This document shows positions 51,926 to 60,730 of a DNA stretch of 64,000 nt, piece by piece. The stretch is from positions 124,001 to 188,000 of the forward strand of contig NZ_LPXO01000003.1 in the NCBI RefSeq assembly GCF_001482405.1. Direction: 5' to 3'. Both the position numbers and the translations under genes were made by a program. The notes below the pieces were generated by a model. It searched no databases, was not told where the DNA came from, and saw only the letters and a program-made list of their open reading frames with translations. Each line of letters begins with the position of its first letter. Positions within the stretch are counted from its first letter, which is position 1. Source of the stretch: Pseudoponticoccus marisrubri. Lineage in GTDB: Bacteria; Pseudomonadota; Alphaproteobacteria; Rhodobacterales; Rhodobacteraceae.

Positions 51926-52233
51926 GCGCTCGCGTCCGATCTGTCTGTGGAGCGCCGGGGCGCCTGTTCAAAGGATATTCCGGCCGGGGTCGGCGGCAAT
52001 GCCGTTTTGCGGGGTCCCGCAAGGCCTGAACCATTTGGTTCAGTTGTTAGGGCGCGACCCTTGACGCTTCAAGTGTCGCGGCGTCACATCGGGGCGGTTT
52101 CCGACCCGATTTCGCGGATTTGATGCAGGTGGCGCACATTTCGGCAGGAAAACCGCATCCGCCCGCCCACTTGGCACCGCCCGGCGGGCAGGCTAAGAGG
52201 GGCCGGACAAGCGACGCGCGACAGGGGGCCAGG
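51926..52233. other. 308-bp divergent intergenic region, RND adaptor / yfgM-like gene
   Basis: It holds the adaptor promoter and operator-like dyad (52026-52072). On the plus strand TTGACG (52061-52066) lacks a convincing -10. CTTGA-CGCT-TCAAG forms a small dyad at 52060-52073. Nothing else is supported. Confidence 0.5.
52026..52072 (-). promoter_or_regulatory. RND operon promoter with operator-like dyad over +1
   Basis: On the minus strand TTGAAG (52072-52067), 17 bases, TAACAA (52049-52044), directly followed by the perfect dyad CTGAACCA-TT-TGGTTCAG (52043-52026). A repressor bound at +1 would block transcription. The dyad resembles operators of TetR-family efflux regulators; no regulator gene is adjacent. 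Confidence 0.55.
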
Positions 52234-52890
52234 GTGAGCAATCCCGACAGTTTCATCGAAGAGGTGACCGAAGAGGTCCGCCGCGACCGGCTTTACGCGC
52301 TGATGCGCCGCTACGGCTGGATCGCCGTGCTGGTCGTGCTGCTGATCGTCGGCGGCACCGCCTTCCGCGAGTACCGCAAGGCCTCGGAGATGGCGCAGGC
52401 GCAGGCCTTCGGGGATTCCATCCTTGCCGCGCTGGATGCGCCAACGGCCGAGGCGCGCATCGACGCGCTGCGCGCGGTCGCGCCCGAGGGGCCGGGCAGT
52501 GCCGCGGTGCTGCAGATGCTGATCGCCGCCGAGGAAGGCAGCGCGGGCGAGGACGGCGAGGCGGTCGAACGGCTGCAGGCCGTGGCCAATGACACCGAGG
52601 TGCCGGGGATCTACCGGCAGGTGGCCAGCTACAAGGCGCTGACCCGCGGCGCGGACATCCTGTCCGAGGACGAGCGTCGTGCCGGGCTCGAGGCGCTGGC
52701 CGTCCCGGGCCAGCCGCTGCGGCTTCTGGCCGAGGAACAGCTGGCGCTGATGGAGATCGAGGCGGGCGACACCGAGGCGGCAGTGATCCGCCTGCAGGCG
52801 CTGGCCGAGGATGCCGAGGCCACCACGGGCTTGCGCCGGCGCGCAAGGCAGTTGATTGTGGCACTGGGCGGCGAGCCGGCCGACGGCTGA
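52234..52890 (+). CDS. YfgM-like TPR membrane protein
   Basis: A 218-residue protein with a cytoplasmic N-terminus (DSFIEEVTEEVRRDRLYALMRRYGW), a single transmembrane helix (about 29-47, IAVLVVLLIVGGTAFREYRK) and a periplasmic TPR-like domain (SILAALDAPTAEARIDALRAV, AAVLQMLIAAEEGS, EEQLALMEIEAGDTEAAVIRLQALAEDAEAT). YfgM is an ancillary SecYEG/PpiD partner in E. coli, and the order yfgM-bamB-der is conserved. GTG 52234 follows AGGGGGCCAGG. Confidence 0.85.
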   Translation: MSNPDSFIEEVTEEVRRDRLYALMRRYGWIAVLVVLLIVGGTAFREYRKASEMAQAQAFGDSILAALDAPTAEARIDALRAVAPEGPGSAAVLQMLIAAEEGSAGEDGEAVERLQAVANDTEVPGIYRQVASYKALTRGADILSEDERRAGLEALAVPGQPLRLLAEEQLALMEIEAGDTEAAVIRLQALAEDAEATTGLRRRARQLIVALGGEPADG

Positions 52891-52941
52891 CACGCGCCGC
52901 CGTGCAAGACCGGCGGCAAGGCACGTAAAGAGGGCAGACAC

Positions 52942-54273
52942 ATGCTGCGCAACGCAACAGTCCTGGCAACGCTCGCGGCGCTCACGCTGGCGGGATGCAG
53001 CACGCGCCAGCCGGTGCTGCCCGGTGAACGGCTGAACGTCCGCGACGTGCTCCAGACCCGGGGCGGCGGCGAGGATGCGGTCGAGACGCAGAACACGTCG
53101 CGCCCCGCCGCGCTGGCGCCGCAGGTCTCCAATGCCGAGTGGACGCAGAGCCCCGTCTCGCCCTTCGTGCGGGTCGATCACGCCGCCCTGTCGGGCGCCC
53201 CGCAGCCGCTCTGGAGCGCGCCGATCGGCGCCGGCGACAGCAAGCGCAAGCGGCTGAACACCGACCCGGTGGTGGCCGGCGGGCGCATCTACACGATGGA
53301 TGCAGATCACGTGGTGCGTGCCACCGCCCGCAACGGCGAGCCGGTCTGGACCCGGTCGCTGGTGCCGTTGCGCGACGAGGCGCGGCAGGCGCAGGGCGGC
53401 GGGCTGGCCCATGGCGAGGGGCGTCTCTACGCCGCCTCGGGCTTCGGCACGCTGACCGCGCTGGATCCGGCCACCGGCGCCGAGATCTGGACCCAGAAGC
53501 TGGGCAACACCGCCACCGGGGCGCCCTCGGTGCGCGACGGGGTGGTCTACGTGGTCTCGGGCGACCGCACCGCCTGGGCGATCGAGGCCGATACCGGCCG
53601 CGTGCGCTGGCAGATCGAGGGCGCGGCCGACACCAACAACGTGGCCGGCGGCCCGGCCCCCGCCATCGGCGAGGATCACGTTTTCTTCTCCTTCGGCACC
53701 GCCACGGTGCAGGCCGCCTTCCGGCAGGGCGGGCTGAAGACCTGGAACGCGGACATCCTCGGCCGCCGCAACGGCTTTGCCCTGTCGGTGGTAGACGACC
53801 TGACCGGCGATCCGCTGATCGCGGGCGACACGCTCTATGTCGGCAACCATTCGGGCCGCGTGGTGGCCTTCGCTTCTTATGACGGCGAGCGGAAATGGAC
53901 CGCGCGCGAGGGCGCGCTGGGGCCGCTCTGGCCCACCGGGGACTCGGTCTATTTCGTCTCGGACCGCAACCAGCTGATCCGGCTGGATGCCGCCACCGGC
54001 GCGCGGATCTGGGCGGTGGACCTGCCGGGCTACGAGCCCTCGCGCCGCCCGCATCGCCGCCGCGACGCCGCCTATGCCAATCTCGGCCCCGTGCTGGCCG
54101 GCGGCCGGCTGATCGTGGCCAGCTCGGACGGGCAGATCCGCAGCTTCTCGCCCGAGGACGGGTCGCTGCTGGGATCGGTCGCGATCGAGGGTGGTGCCAC
54201 GACCCGGCCCGTGGTGGCCGGCGGCACGCTCTACGTCGTCTCGACCCGCGGCGTGCTGCACGCCTATCGCTGA
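52942..54273 (+). CDS. bamB: Outer-membrane assembly lipoprotein BamB-like (PQQ-type β-propeller)
   Basis: A 443-residue lipoprotein with signal peptide and lipobox LAGC (Cys19, TLAGCSTRQ). The body is an eight-blade PQQ-like propeller: RIYTMDADHVVRATARNGEPVWTRSLV, LYAASGFGTLTALDPATGAEIWTQKLG, VYVVSGDRTAWAIEADTGRVRWQIEG and IRSFSPEDGSLLGSVAIEGG. BamB is a scaffold lipoprotein of the BAM complex that inserts β-barrel proteins. Position between the yfgM-like gene and der supports the assignment. Confidence 0.92.
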   Translation: MLRNATVLATLAALTLAGCSTRQPVLPGERLNVRDVLQTRGGGEDAVETQNTSRPAALAPQVSNAEWTQSPVSPFVRVDHAALSGAPQPLWSAPIGAGDSKRKRLNTDPVVAGGRIYTMDADHVVRATARNGEPVWTRSLVPLRDEARQAQGGGLAHGEGRLYAASGFGTLTALDPATGAEIWTQKLGNTATGAPSVRDGVVYVVSGDRTAWAIEADTGRVRWQIEGAADTNNVAGGPAPAIGEDHVFFSFGTATVQAAFRQGGLKTWNADILGRRNGFALSVVDDLTGDPLIAGDTLYVGNHSGRVVAFASYDGERKWTAREGALGPLWPTGDSVYFVSDRNQLIRLDAATGARIWAVDLPGYEPSRRPHRRRDAAYANLGPVLAGGRLIVASSDGQIRSFSPEDGSLLGSVAIEGGATTRPVVAGGTLYVVSTRGVLHAYR

Positions 54274-54353
54274 GGCCGGCGCGCCCCGGTCCGGGGTTTC
54301 GCCGGGCCGGGAAATGCGCTAAAGGCCCGCTCTGATCCGCGGAGCCAGAACAC

Positions 54354-55814
54354 ATGTCCTTTTCCCTCGCCATCGTCGGCCGCCCCAATGTGGGCAAGTC
54401 GACCCTGTTCAACCGTCTCGTGGGCCGCCGCCTGGCGCTGGTCGACGACCAGCCGGGCGTGACCCGCGACCTGCGCGAGGGCGAGGCGCGGCTGGGGGAC
54501 CTGCGCTTTACCGTCGTGGACACCGCCGGGCTGGAGAACGAGACCGACGAGTCGTTGCCCGCCCGCATGCGCCGCCTGACCGAGCGCGCGGTGGACGAGG
54601 CCGATATCTGCCTGTTCATGATCGATGCGCGCGCCGGCATCCTGCCCGATGACCGCGTCTTTGCCGAGATCCTGCGCAAGCGCGCCGGCCACGTGATCCT
54701 GGCCGCCAACAAGGCCGAGGGATCGGCCGCCGATGCCGGGGTCTACGAGGCCTACGAGCTGGGGCTGGGCGAGCCCCTGCGCCTGTCGGCCGAGCATGGC
54801 GAGGGGCTGAACGAGCTCTATTCGGCGCTGCTACCCCTGTCGGAGGGGTTCGAGGCGCGCGCCGCCGCCGAGGCGCCCGAGACCTCCGTGGCACTGACCG
54901 AGGCCGAGCAGGAAGGCGCCGTCGCGCCCTCCGTGCCGCAGCCCACCCGCGACAAGCCGCTGCAGATCGCCGTGGTGGGCCGGCCCAATGCCGGCAAGTC
55001 GACGCTGGTCAACGCGATCCTGGGCGAGGACCGGCTGCTGACCGGCCCCGAGGCGGGCATCACCCGCGACGCGATCTCGGTCCAGATGGACTGGGAGGGC
55101 GTGCCGGTGCGCGTCTTCGACACGGCCGGCATGCGCAAGCGCGCCAAGGTGCAGGGCAAGCTGGAGAAGCTGTCGGTCTCGGACGGGATCCGCGCGGTGA
55201 AATTCGCCGAGGTGGTGATCCTGCTGCTGGATGCCGCGATCCCCTTCGAGGTGCAGGATCTCAAGATCGCCGACCTGGCCGAGCGCGAGGGCCGCGCCGT
55301 GGTCGTGGCGGTGAACAAGTGGGATATCGAGGATGAGAAGCAGGACAAGCTGCGCTGGCTGCGCGAGCAGTTCGAGCTGGTCCTGCCGCAGCTGCGCGGC
55401 GCGCCGCTCGTGACGATCTCGGCCCGCACGGGCAAGGGGCTCGACCGGTTGCAGAAGGCGGTGATGCAGGCGCATGACGTCTGGAACCGGCGCGTGACCA
55501 CCGGCCAGCTGAACCGCTGGCTCGAGGGCATGATCGAGCGCCACCCGCCGCCCGCCCCGCAGGGCCGCCGCATCAAGCTGCGCTACATGACCCAGGCCAA
55601 GACGCGGCCGCCGGGCTTCGTGGTGATGTGCTCGCATCCCGACAAGCTGCCGGAAAGCTATGCGCGCTATCTGGTCAACGGGCTGCGCGAGGACTTCGAC
55701 ATGCCCGGCACCCCGATCCGGCTGACCATGCGCGGGCAGGGTGACCGCAACCCCTACAAGGGGCGCAAGAAGAAGAACGCGGGCGCGCTGAAGAAACATC
55801 TCGGCAAGAGCTGA
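54354..55814 (+). CDS. der: Ribosome biogenesis GTPase Der (EngA)
   Basis: A 486-residue tandem-GTPase protein. The first domain has [16 protein letters not shown] (G1), [12 protein letters not shown] (G3) and AANKAEG (G4). The second has [41 protein letters not shown] and SAR. A C-terminal KH-like domain ends [23 protein letters not shown]. It matures the 50S subunit. All G motifs are intact. Two GC hairpins (55835-55887) follow. Confidence 0.97.
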   Translation: MSFSLAIVGRPNVGKSTLFNRLVGRRLALVDDQPGVTRDLREGEARLGDLRFTVVDTAGLENETDESLPARMRRLTERAVDEADICLFMIDARAGILPDDRVFAEILRKRAGHVILAANKAEGSAADAGVYEAYELGLGEPLRLSAEHGEGLNELYSALLPLSEGFEARAAAEAPETSVALTEAEQEGAVAPSVPQPTRDKPLQIAVVGRPNAGKSTLVNAILGEDRLLTGPEAGITRDAISVQMDWEGVPVRVFDTAGMRKRAKVQGKLEKLSVSDGIRAVKFAEVVILLLDAAIPFEVQDLKIADLAEREGRAVVVAVNKWDIEDEKQDKLRWLREQFELVLPQLRGAPLVTISARTGKGLDRLQKAVMQAHDVWNRRVTTGQLNRWLEGMIERHPPPAPQGRRIKLRYMTQAKTRPPGFVVMCSHPDKLPESYARYLVNGLREDFDMPGTPIRLTMRGQGDRNPYKGRKKKNAGALKKHLGKS

Positions 55815-55834
55815 GCGGGCGTCTGTCTTGCGGA

Positions 55835-55887
55835 GCGCGGCCCTGCGGGGCCGCGCGCAGATCTCTCGTCCGCGGCCCTTCGGCCGC
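55835..55887 (+). terminator. Two GC-rich hairpins after der
   Basis: GCGCGGCCC-TGCG-GGGCCGCGC (55835-55856) and GCGGCC-CTTC-GGCCGC (55872-55887) lie in the 156-bp convergent gap. Neither has a T-tract, so termination could be Rho-dependent or these may stabilise the 3' ends. Confidence 0.45.
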
Positions 55888-55970
55888 CTCCTCGGAGCCG
55901 GTGGCGCCGTGACGCTCTTGCCGGTGCGGCATGCGGCTGGAGAGGCGGGACGCCGGCCCCGTGGCAGGCG

Positions 55971-56672
55971 TCACTCGGTATCGGTGCCGCGCAGACCGAG
56001 AATGGCGAGGATGCCCAGCAGGGCCAGCCCTTCGACCGCGGCGTTGAACGGTGCGGCATTGGCCACGATCACCGCGACCAGCGCCCAGATCACCGTGATC
56101 CCGTATTCCGGCGCCCGGTGCAGCCGGTACTGCACCGTGACCGCGATGGCCACGGCCAAGAGCAGCGCGACCAGCGCCGCCGGCGTGGCCGGCAGCACGC
56201 CGTAGCCGCCCAGCAGCAGCCCAACCGCCACGCACGAAGCCGCGGTCAGCCAGCCGGCATAGATCGCCACCGGCGCCTGCTGCAGCCAGCGGTCGGTATC
56301 GCCCACGCGGAACAGGCTGACCAGCGCAGCGCCCAGCATGATCCAGATCAGCACCGTCGCCGCCACGGGCGAGACCTGCGCCACCGGCAGCCACACCGCG
56401 CCCACGGCAAGGCTGAGGAAGAGCGGCGGGCGCATCGGCGCCCAGTCCACATCATCCATCCGGCGCAGCAGGCCGAAGCCGGTGCCCAGGATCAGCCAGG
56501 CATAGATCAGCCCCCAGATCGCGAAGGCATAGCCCGCCGGCTGCACCGGCGGGTTCTCCTGCGGCACCGGAAACTGGTCCGGTGCGAACCCGTTGAAGCC
56601 CGGCGCCAGCCAGGGCGAGCCGGCAAAGGCCAGCGCGGCGACAAGGCAGAGGAAGGCCCAGGCCCGGCTCAT
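55971..56672 (-). CDS. TspO/MBR-like membrane protein
   Basis: A 233-residue integral membrane protein with about six helices. [29 protein letters not shown] is the conserved TspO/tryptophan-rich start, and [36 protein letters not shown] forms the end. TspO proteins bind porphyrins or steroids. This longer branch is uncharacterised. Its ATG overlaps the stop of serS (ATGA), so it is the second gene of that operon. Confidence 0.75.
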   Translation of the reverse strand: MSRAWAFLCLVAALAFAGSPWLAPGFNGFAPDQFPVPQENPPVQPAGYAFAIWGLIYAWLILGTGFGLLRRMDDVDWAPMRPPLFLSLAVGAVWLPVAQVSPVAATVLIWIMLGAALVSLFRVGDTDRWLQQAPVAIYAGWLTAASCVAVGLLLGGYGVLPATPAALVALLLAVAIAVTVQYRLHRAPEYGITVIWALVAVIVANAAPFNAAVEGLALLGILAILGLRGTDTE

Positions 56673-57961
56673 GCCAGCGCGCCTTGCGCCGTCAGCGTCG
56701 TCCGGCCGCCGAGATAGGGGTGCAGCACCGCCGGCAGCGTGACCGAGCCATCCGCCTGCTGGCCGTTCTCCAGCACCGCGATCAGCGCGCGCCCCACGGC
56801 TAGCCCCGAGCCGTTCAGCGTGTGCACGAAATCGGGCTTGCCGCCGCCCGCGGGCCGGTAGCGCGCGTTCATCCGCCGGGCCTGGAAATCGCCGCAGACC
56901 GAGACCGAGGAGATCTCGCGATAGGTGTCCTGCCCGGGCAGCCAGACCTCGATGTCATGCGTCTTGCGCGCGCCGAACCCCATGTCGCCGGTGCACAGCA
57001 CCACCGTGCGATACGGCAGTTCCAGGGCCTCGAGGATGCCCTCGGCGCAGCGCGTCATGCGGTCATGCTCGGCCAGCGAGGCCTCAGGATGCGTGACCGA
57101 GACCATCTCGACCTTCTCGAACTGGTGCTGGCGCAGCATCCCGGCCGTGTCCTTGCCCGCGCTGCCCGCCTCGGAGCGGAAGCACTGGGTATGGGCCACG
57201 TAGCGCCGGGGCAGATAGCCCTCCTCGACGATCAGCCCGTTCACGATATTGGTCAGCGTCACCTCGGCCGTGGGCACCAGCCACCAGCCATTGGTGGTGC
57301 GATAGCTGTCCTCGCCGAACTTGGGCAGCTGCCCGGTGCCGTACATCATCTCCTCGCGCACCAGCACGGGGGTCCAGGTCTCGACCAGCCCGTTCTCTTC
57401 GACATGGGTGTCGATCATGAACTGGGCCAGCGCCCGGTGCAGCCGCGCCACCGCGCCCGAGAGCACCACGAAGCGCGACCCCGACAGCTTGGCGGCCAGC
57501 TCGAAATCCATCCCCGCGGCGACGCCGGGCAGGTCGTAATGCTCGCGCGGCGCGAAATCGAGCGCGCGCGGGCTGCCCCAGCGGCGCAGCTCGACATTGT
57601 CGGCCTCGTCCGCGCCCTCGGGCACGTCCTCCAGCGGCAGGTTGGGCAGCTCCATCAGCGCGTCGGCCAGCTCGGTATCCAGCGCCTTGGCGCGGTCCTG
57701 CATCGCGGCCACCTCGGCCTTCTTCTCGCCCACCAGCGCGCGCAGCCGTTCGAACTCGGCCTCGTTGCCGGCGGCCTTGGCGGCGCCCACCTCGCGGGCG
57801 GCCTTTTTCTGCTCGGCCTGCGCGGTCTCGGCGGTCTGGATCGCGGCGCGCCGCTCGGCATCGATGGACAGGATCCGCGACGAGGCATCCGTGATCCCGC
57901 GGCGGGCCAGCGCGGCGTCGAAGGCGGCCGGGTTTTCGCGGATGGCGCGGATGTCATGCAT
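56669..57961 (-). CDS. serS: Seryl-tRNA synthetase
   Basis: A 430-residue class II aminoacyl-tRNA synthetase. The N-terminal antiparallel coiled-coil arm ([20 protein letters not shown], then [41 protein letters not shown]) clasps the tRNA-Ser extra arm. The catalytic core shows [41 protein letters not shown] (motif 2) and [20 protein letters not shown] (motif 3). ATG 57961 is the natural start because the longer upstream frame has no homology pattern. Confidence 0.97.
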   Translation of the reverse strand: MHDIRAIRENPAAFDAALARRGITDASSRILSIDAERRAAIQTAETAQAEQKKAAREVGAAKAAGNEAEFERLRALVGEKKAEVAAMQDRAKALDTELADALMELPNLPLEDVPEGADEADNVELRRWGSPRALDFAPREHYDLPGVAAGMDFELAAKLSGSRFVVLSGAVARLHRALAQFMIDTHVEENGLVETWTPVLVREEMMYGTGQLPKFGEDSYRTTNGWWLVPTAEVTLTNIVNGLIVEEGYLPRRYVAHTQCFRSEAGSAGKDTAGMLRQHQFEKVEMVSVTHPEASLAEHDRMTRCAEGILEALELPYRTVVLCTGDMGFGARKTHDIEVWLPGQDTYREISSVSVCGDFQARRMNARYRPAGGGKPDFVHTLNGSGLAVGRALIAVLENGQQADGSVTLPAVLHPYLGGRTTLTAQGALA

Positions 57962-58029
57962 CGTCTTGGTCCTTCTGGGTCGTCGAGTCGGTCGGGTTAT
58001 GCCCGATCTGGCCCAGAGAGGGTAGGGGC

Positions 58030-58665
58030 TTAGCGCGCCGCCGCGATCCGCGCCCGCACCCAGGGGTCGAGCGGTACGGCCAGCGCCTCGTCCTCGCGGA
58101 TCGCCACGATCACCGCGACCACGCGCGCCGCGCCGTCCGTGCCGGTGACCACCGGCCCGCCCGACTGGCCCTTCTCGACCCGGCAGGCGATGCGCCAGAG
58201 CCCGGTCTCGGTCCGGCCCGAGCAATAGGGCGTCACGCTCAGCCGGTGCGGGCGCGAGCGGCGATAGCCCATGAGCGTGAGCGGCCCGGCCACGCTGCCG
58301 CTGCCCACGCGCATCGGCGGGGTGGAGAGCGCATCGCTCAGCGTGACCAGCGCGATGTCGTGGCGCAGATCGAAGCGCCCCTCGGTGAAGGCCTCGGGAT
58401 GCACGTCGACCCCGTCCACGCGCGAGGCGCCGCCATGGCCCGCCCCGTCCCAGGCGGCGACAAAGACCATGTCGCCCACCGGTTTCAGATAGCCGTCCTG
58501 CGGCGCCACCACGCAATGCGCCGCCGTCAGCACCAGCTGCGGCGCGACCAGCGTCGCGGTGCAGCTCTCCAGCGTGCGGAACCCCGCGATGTTGAACTTG
58601 CCCACCGCCTCCTGCGCGCCCGCCATGCCGCCCAGCATCGCCAGTGCCAAAGCCAGTCCCCGCAT
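58030..58665 (-). CDS. Secreted trypsin-like serine protease
   Basis: A 211-residue S1-family protease with a signal peptide ([20 protein letters not shown]). The triad is visible: His in VLTAAHCVV, Asp in RHDIALVTL and Ser in GQSGGPVV. The disulfide-forming cysteines [17 protein letters not shown] and [15 protein letters not shown] are present. The protein may act in the periplasm or be secreted. I chose ATG 58665 because AGGAG lies seven bases upstream; starts at 58686 and 58695 are possible. Confidence 0.88.
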   Translation of the reverse strand: MRGLALALAMLGGMAGAQEAVGKFNIAGFRTLESCTATLVAPQLVLTAAHCVVAPQDGYLKPVGDMVFVAAWDGAGHGGASRVDGVDVHPEAFTEGRFDLRHDIALVTLSDALSTPPMRVGSGSVAGPLTLMGYRRSRPHRLSVTPYCSGRTETGLWRIACRVEKGQSGGPVVTGTDGAARVVAVIVAIREDEALAVPLDPWVRARIAAAR

Positions 58666-58747
58666 CCGCCTGCTCCTGCCTCTCATGAAACCCAACCTAG
58701 AGCGCCGCCGCGGTGCGAGCCACCACCGGATGCGCAGAGAACGGGCC

Positions 58748-60178
58748 TCATTCCGGGTTGTCCGGATCCATGCCGCTGGAGCGCTGCCACGCGCGCCAGC
58801 GGGTGTAGAATTCCGCTGGGTCGAGAACTTCCTCCGTCCAATGTGATGGGCGGGTGCAGTTTGCGGGCAGTGTTACGGTCCCGTCGCCGAACATCTCCGG
58901 CACATGTCCTTCGAAATCTGGTAGACTGGTAAAATCGACGGACCTCACTCGGGCACCTCGGAGAGTAGCCCGAGTGAGGTCCGTCGAAACGTCGAACTGC
59001 GCCCCGAAGAGGCTCGCCCCCTGCAACTGCGCCCCCCGGAGATCCGCCCCCTGCAACTGCGCCCCCACGAGGACCGCCCCCTGCAACTGTGCCTCTACAA
59101 GGACCGCCCCCTGCAACTGTGCCTCTACGAGGACCGCCCCCTGCAACTGTGCCCGCATGAGGCGCGCCCCCTGCAACTGTGCCTCTACAAGGACCGCCCC
59201 CTGCAACTGTGCCTCTAAGAGGACCGCCCCCTGCAACTGCGCCCCGAAGAGGCTCGCCCCCTGCAACTGCGCCTCCCCGAGGGTCGCCCCGTCGAAATTG
59301 GCGTTCGAAAGCACGAGCCCTTGCAGATTGGCGCCTTGAAGGTCGACAGTGCCGGGTTCGAGGGTCACGCTTTTGATCTTCGGCAAGCGGCCAAGCGTCT
59401 GAACCGCCGCCTGCATGTCGGTGCGGACTGGCTCTAGTCGTTGAGCCCACATCTTGATCACCTTTACATCATTGGTGTCCGGCACAGGCTTCGGCGGAAA
59501 CTGGCGGCTCAACTCGCGGACATAGACGCTCAGCAGGCGGGCGACGCGGGTGGCTTCCTTCGGGTTTTCCTCGACCAGCCCTTCCAGCCGGTCGATGGCG
59601 GCGATGCGGCGGATGATGTCGTCTTCCCAGATGTTTTCGTACGTCTTCCGGTTCTTCCGACTGTCACCCCTGGCCGTTTTCGTCACCTGCCGCATCGCGT
59701 GCAGGTCGGCCGCGGCCTCCGAGATCTTGGTGTTGAACAGCGACTCGCGTGCCAGCCTCAGCCGTGTCAGCGTGATGGGCAGGGCGATCACCGCGCCCAG
59801 CACCGTTGTCAGCGCCGCGATCTGGGCAAGGCGTATGCGGAAGGTCCAGACGCCATCCGAGGCGCTGCCGGTCACGCCGCTCAGCCAGCGCGATACGGGT
59901 GAGGGGTCCGGGGTGGGCATCGCTTGCCACAGCACATCGAAGATCAGACCCACCAGCCCGAAGAACAGCACCAGCATGATCCCGGACCAGAGCAGGCCGC
60001 CGATTAGCAGGACCGCTGAGGGCATCCCGGGCAGGCCCATGCTGCGGCGCAGCTTGTCCAGCCCCTCCGGCGGTTGACCGCGAGCGGTCCGGACCCCGGC
60101 CAGCAACAAAACGACCGCCCCCGCCAGCGCGGCCAGCACCATCAGGAAGGCCGCGCCGTTCCACAGCATCTCGCTCAT
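58748..60178 (-). CDS. Membrane-anchored pentapeptide-repeat protein
   Basis: A 476-residue protein. About three transmembrane helices (8-29, 55-85, 115-137) precede a soluble helical domain (YENIWEDDIIRRIAAIDRLEGLVEENPKEATRVARLLSVYVREL) typical of membrane pentapeptide proteins. The pentapeptide-repeat solenoid (about 290-400) contains nine exact AQLQG units alternating with A[VRSD]LxE/G units. It should form a right-handed quadrilateral β-helix in the cytoplasm. No function is established for this class. The gene contains a 30-bp DNA repeat array and a perfect 20-bp inverted repeat. Confidence 0.85.
   Translation of the reverse strand: MSEMLWNGAAFLMVLAALAGAVVLLLAGVRTARGQPPEGLDKLRRSMGLPGMPSAVLLIGGLLWSGIMLVLFFGLVGLIFDVLWQAMPTPDPSPVSRWLSGVTGSASDGVWTFRIRLAQIAALTTVLGAVIALPITLTRLRLARESLFNTKISEAAADLHAMRQVTKTARGDSRKNRKTYENIWEDDIIRRIAAIDRLEGLVEENPKEATRVARLLSVYVRELSRQFPPKPVPDTNDVKVIKMWAQRLEPVRTDMQAAVQTLGRLPKIKSVTLEPGTVDLQGANLQGLVLSNANFDGATLGEAQLQGASLFGAQLQGAVLLEAQLQGAVLVEAQLQGARLMRAQLQGAVLVEAQLQGAVLVEAQLQGAVLVGAQLQGADLRGAQLQGASLFGAQFDVSTDLTRATLRGARVRSVDFTSLPDFEGHVPEMFGDGTVTLPANCTRPSHWTEEVLDPAEFYTRWRAWQRSSGMDPDNPE
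58935..58987. repeat. Perfect 20-bp inverted repeat inside the pentapeptide gene
   Basis: TCGACGGACCTCACTCGGGC (58935-58954) is the exact reverse complement of 58968-58987, with 13 bases between. It codes for part of the region STDLTRATLRGARVRSVDF, just past the repeat array. Such a perfect stem inside a gene is rare and would form a very stable mRNA hairpin. Confidence 0.95.
58992..59291 (-). repeat. 30-bp tandem repeats encoding pentapeptide pairs
   Basis: About ten copies of a 30-bp unit. The core GCCCCCTGCAACTG recurs exactly nine times at 30-bp spacing. Each unit encodes two pentapeptides (AQLQG + AVLVE-like). Conservation at synonymous sites points to recent expansion or gene conversion. 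Confidence 0.9.
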
Positions 60179-60290
60179 GCCTCACTCCCTCGTGACCTTG
60201 CGCCACCCTAGGCGGGGGGCCGGGCAAGGGCAACGCGGGGGGCGTGGCGCGGCGTGCGCCGCGCCCGTGGCAGCCCGGTCCCGGCGGTTT

Positions 60291-60336
60291 TGTCCAATCC
60301 GGCGGAATCACCGTCCGAAACGTACGAAACGGGCAG
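60291..60336. other. 45-nt element shared with 11146-11192
   Basis: TGTCCAATCCGGCGGAATCA is followed by CCG and CGTACGAA blocks. It aligns at ~34 of 45 positions to the reverse complement of 11147-11192. It lies 20 bp upstream of the yajC promoter candidate, between divergent genes. Unlike the other copy it lacks good terminal inverted arms. Confidence 0.6.
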
Positions 60337-60356
60337 GGCTGCGGCGGGTCGGCGCC

Positions 60357-60385
60357 TTGCATCCCGGCACGTCTCCACATAGGTT
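60357..60385 (+). promoter_or_regulatory. Promoter of the yajC-secD-secF operon
   Basis: TTGCAT (60357-60362), 17 bases, TAGGTT (60380-60385), 50 bp before the yajC ATG. Plausible sigma-70 type with a weak -10. Confidence 0.4.
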
Positions 60386-60434
60386 CCGCGCGACCATGTG
60401 CGGGGGTGCCCCGCGTCAGCCAAAGGAGCATCCC

Positions 60435-60722
60435 ATGGAAGGCAATGCCATTGCCCAGTTCATTCCGCTGATCCTGATCTTCGTGATCATGTATTTCCTG
60501 CTGATACGACCCCAGCAGAAGAAGCTGAAGGATCACCAGAAAATGGTCGAGGGCATCCGCCGCGGCGACCAGGTGGTGACCCAGGGCGGCCTGATCGGCA
60601 AGGTGTCGAAGGTCAAGGAAGGCTCTGAAATCGAAGTGGAAATCGCCGAGGGCGTCAAGGTGCGCGTGGTCCGCTCGACCATCGCGCAGGTGCTGTCCAA
60701 GACCGAACCCGCCGAGGGCTGA
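60435..60722 (+). CDS. yajC: Preprotein translocase subunit YajC
   Basis: A 95-residue single-pass protein. The transmembrane helix (FIPLILIFVIMYFLLIRPQQKK) is at residues 8-29, followed by the small cytoplasmic domain MVEGIRRGDQVVTQGGLIGKV, SEIEVEIAEGVKVRVVRSTIAQVL. It is an accessory of SecDF. The SD AAAGGAGC precedes ATG 60435. It is 8 bp upstream of secD. Confidence 0.96.
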   Translation: MEGNAIAQFIPLILIFVIMYFLLIRPQQKKLKDHQKMVEGIRRGDQVVTQGGLIGKVSKVKEGSEIEVEIAEGVKVRVVRSTIAQVLSKTEPAEG

Positions 60723-60730
60723 GAGGCGAC

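Noticed and set aside
49418-52123. A 901-residue open frame opposite the adaptor gene (plus strand)
   Set aside because: It mirrors the 42-bp repeats of the real gene and gives low-complexity Leu/Gly/Arg sequence; no SD or domain.
58992-59291. CRISPR array from regular 30-bp repeats
   Set aside because: There are no unique spacers; repeats are contiguous and encode pentapeptides in frame.
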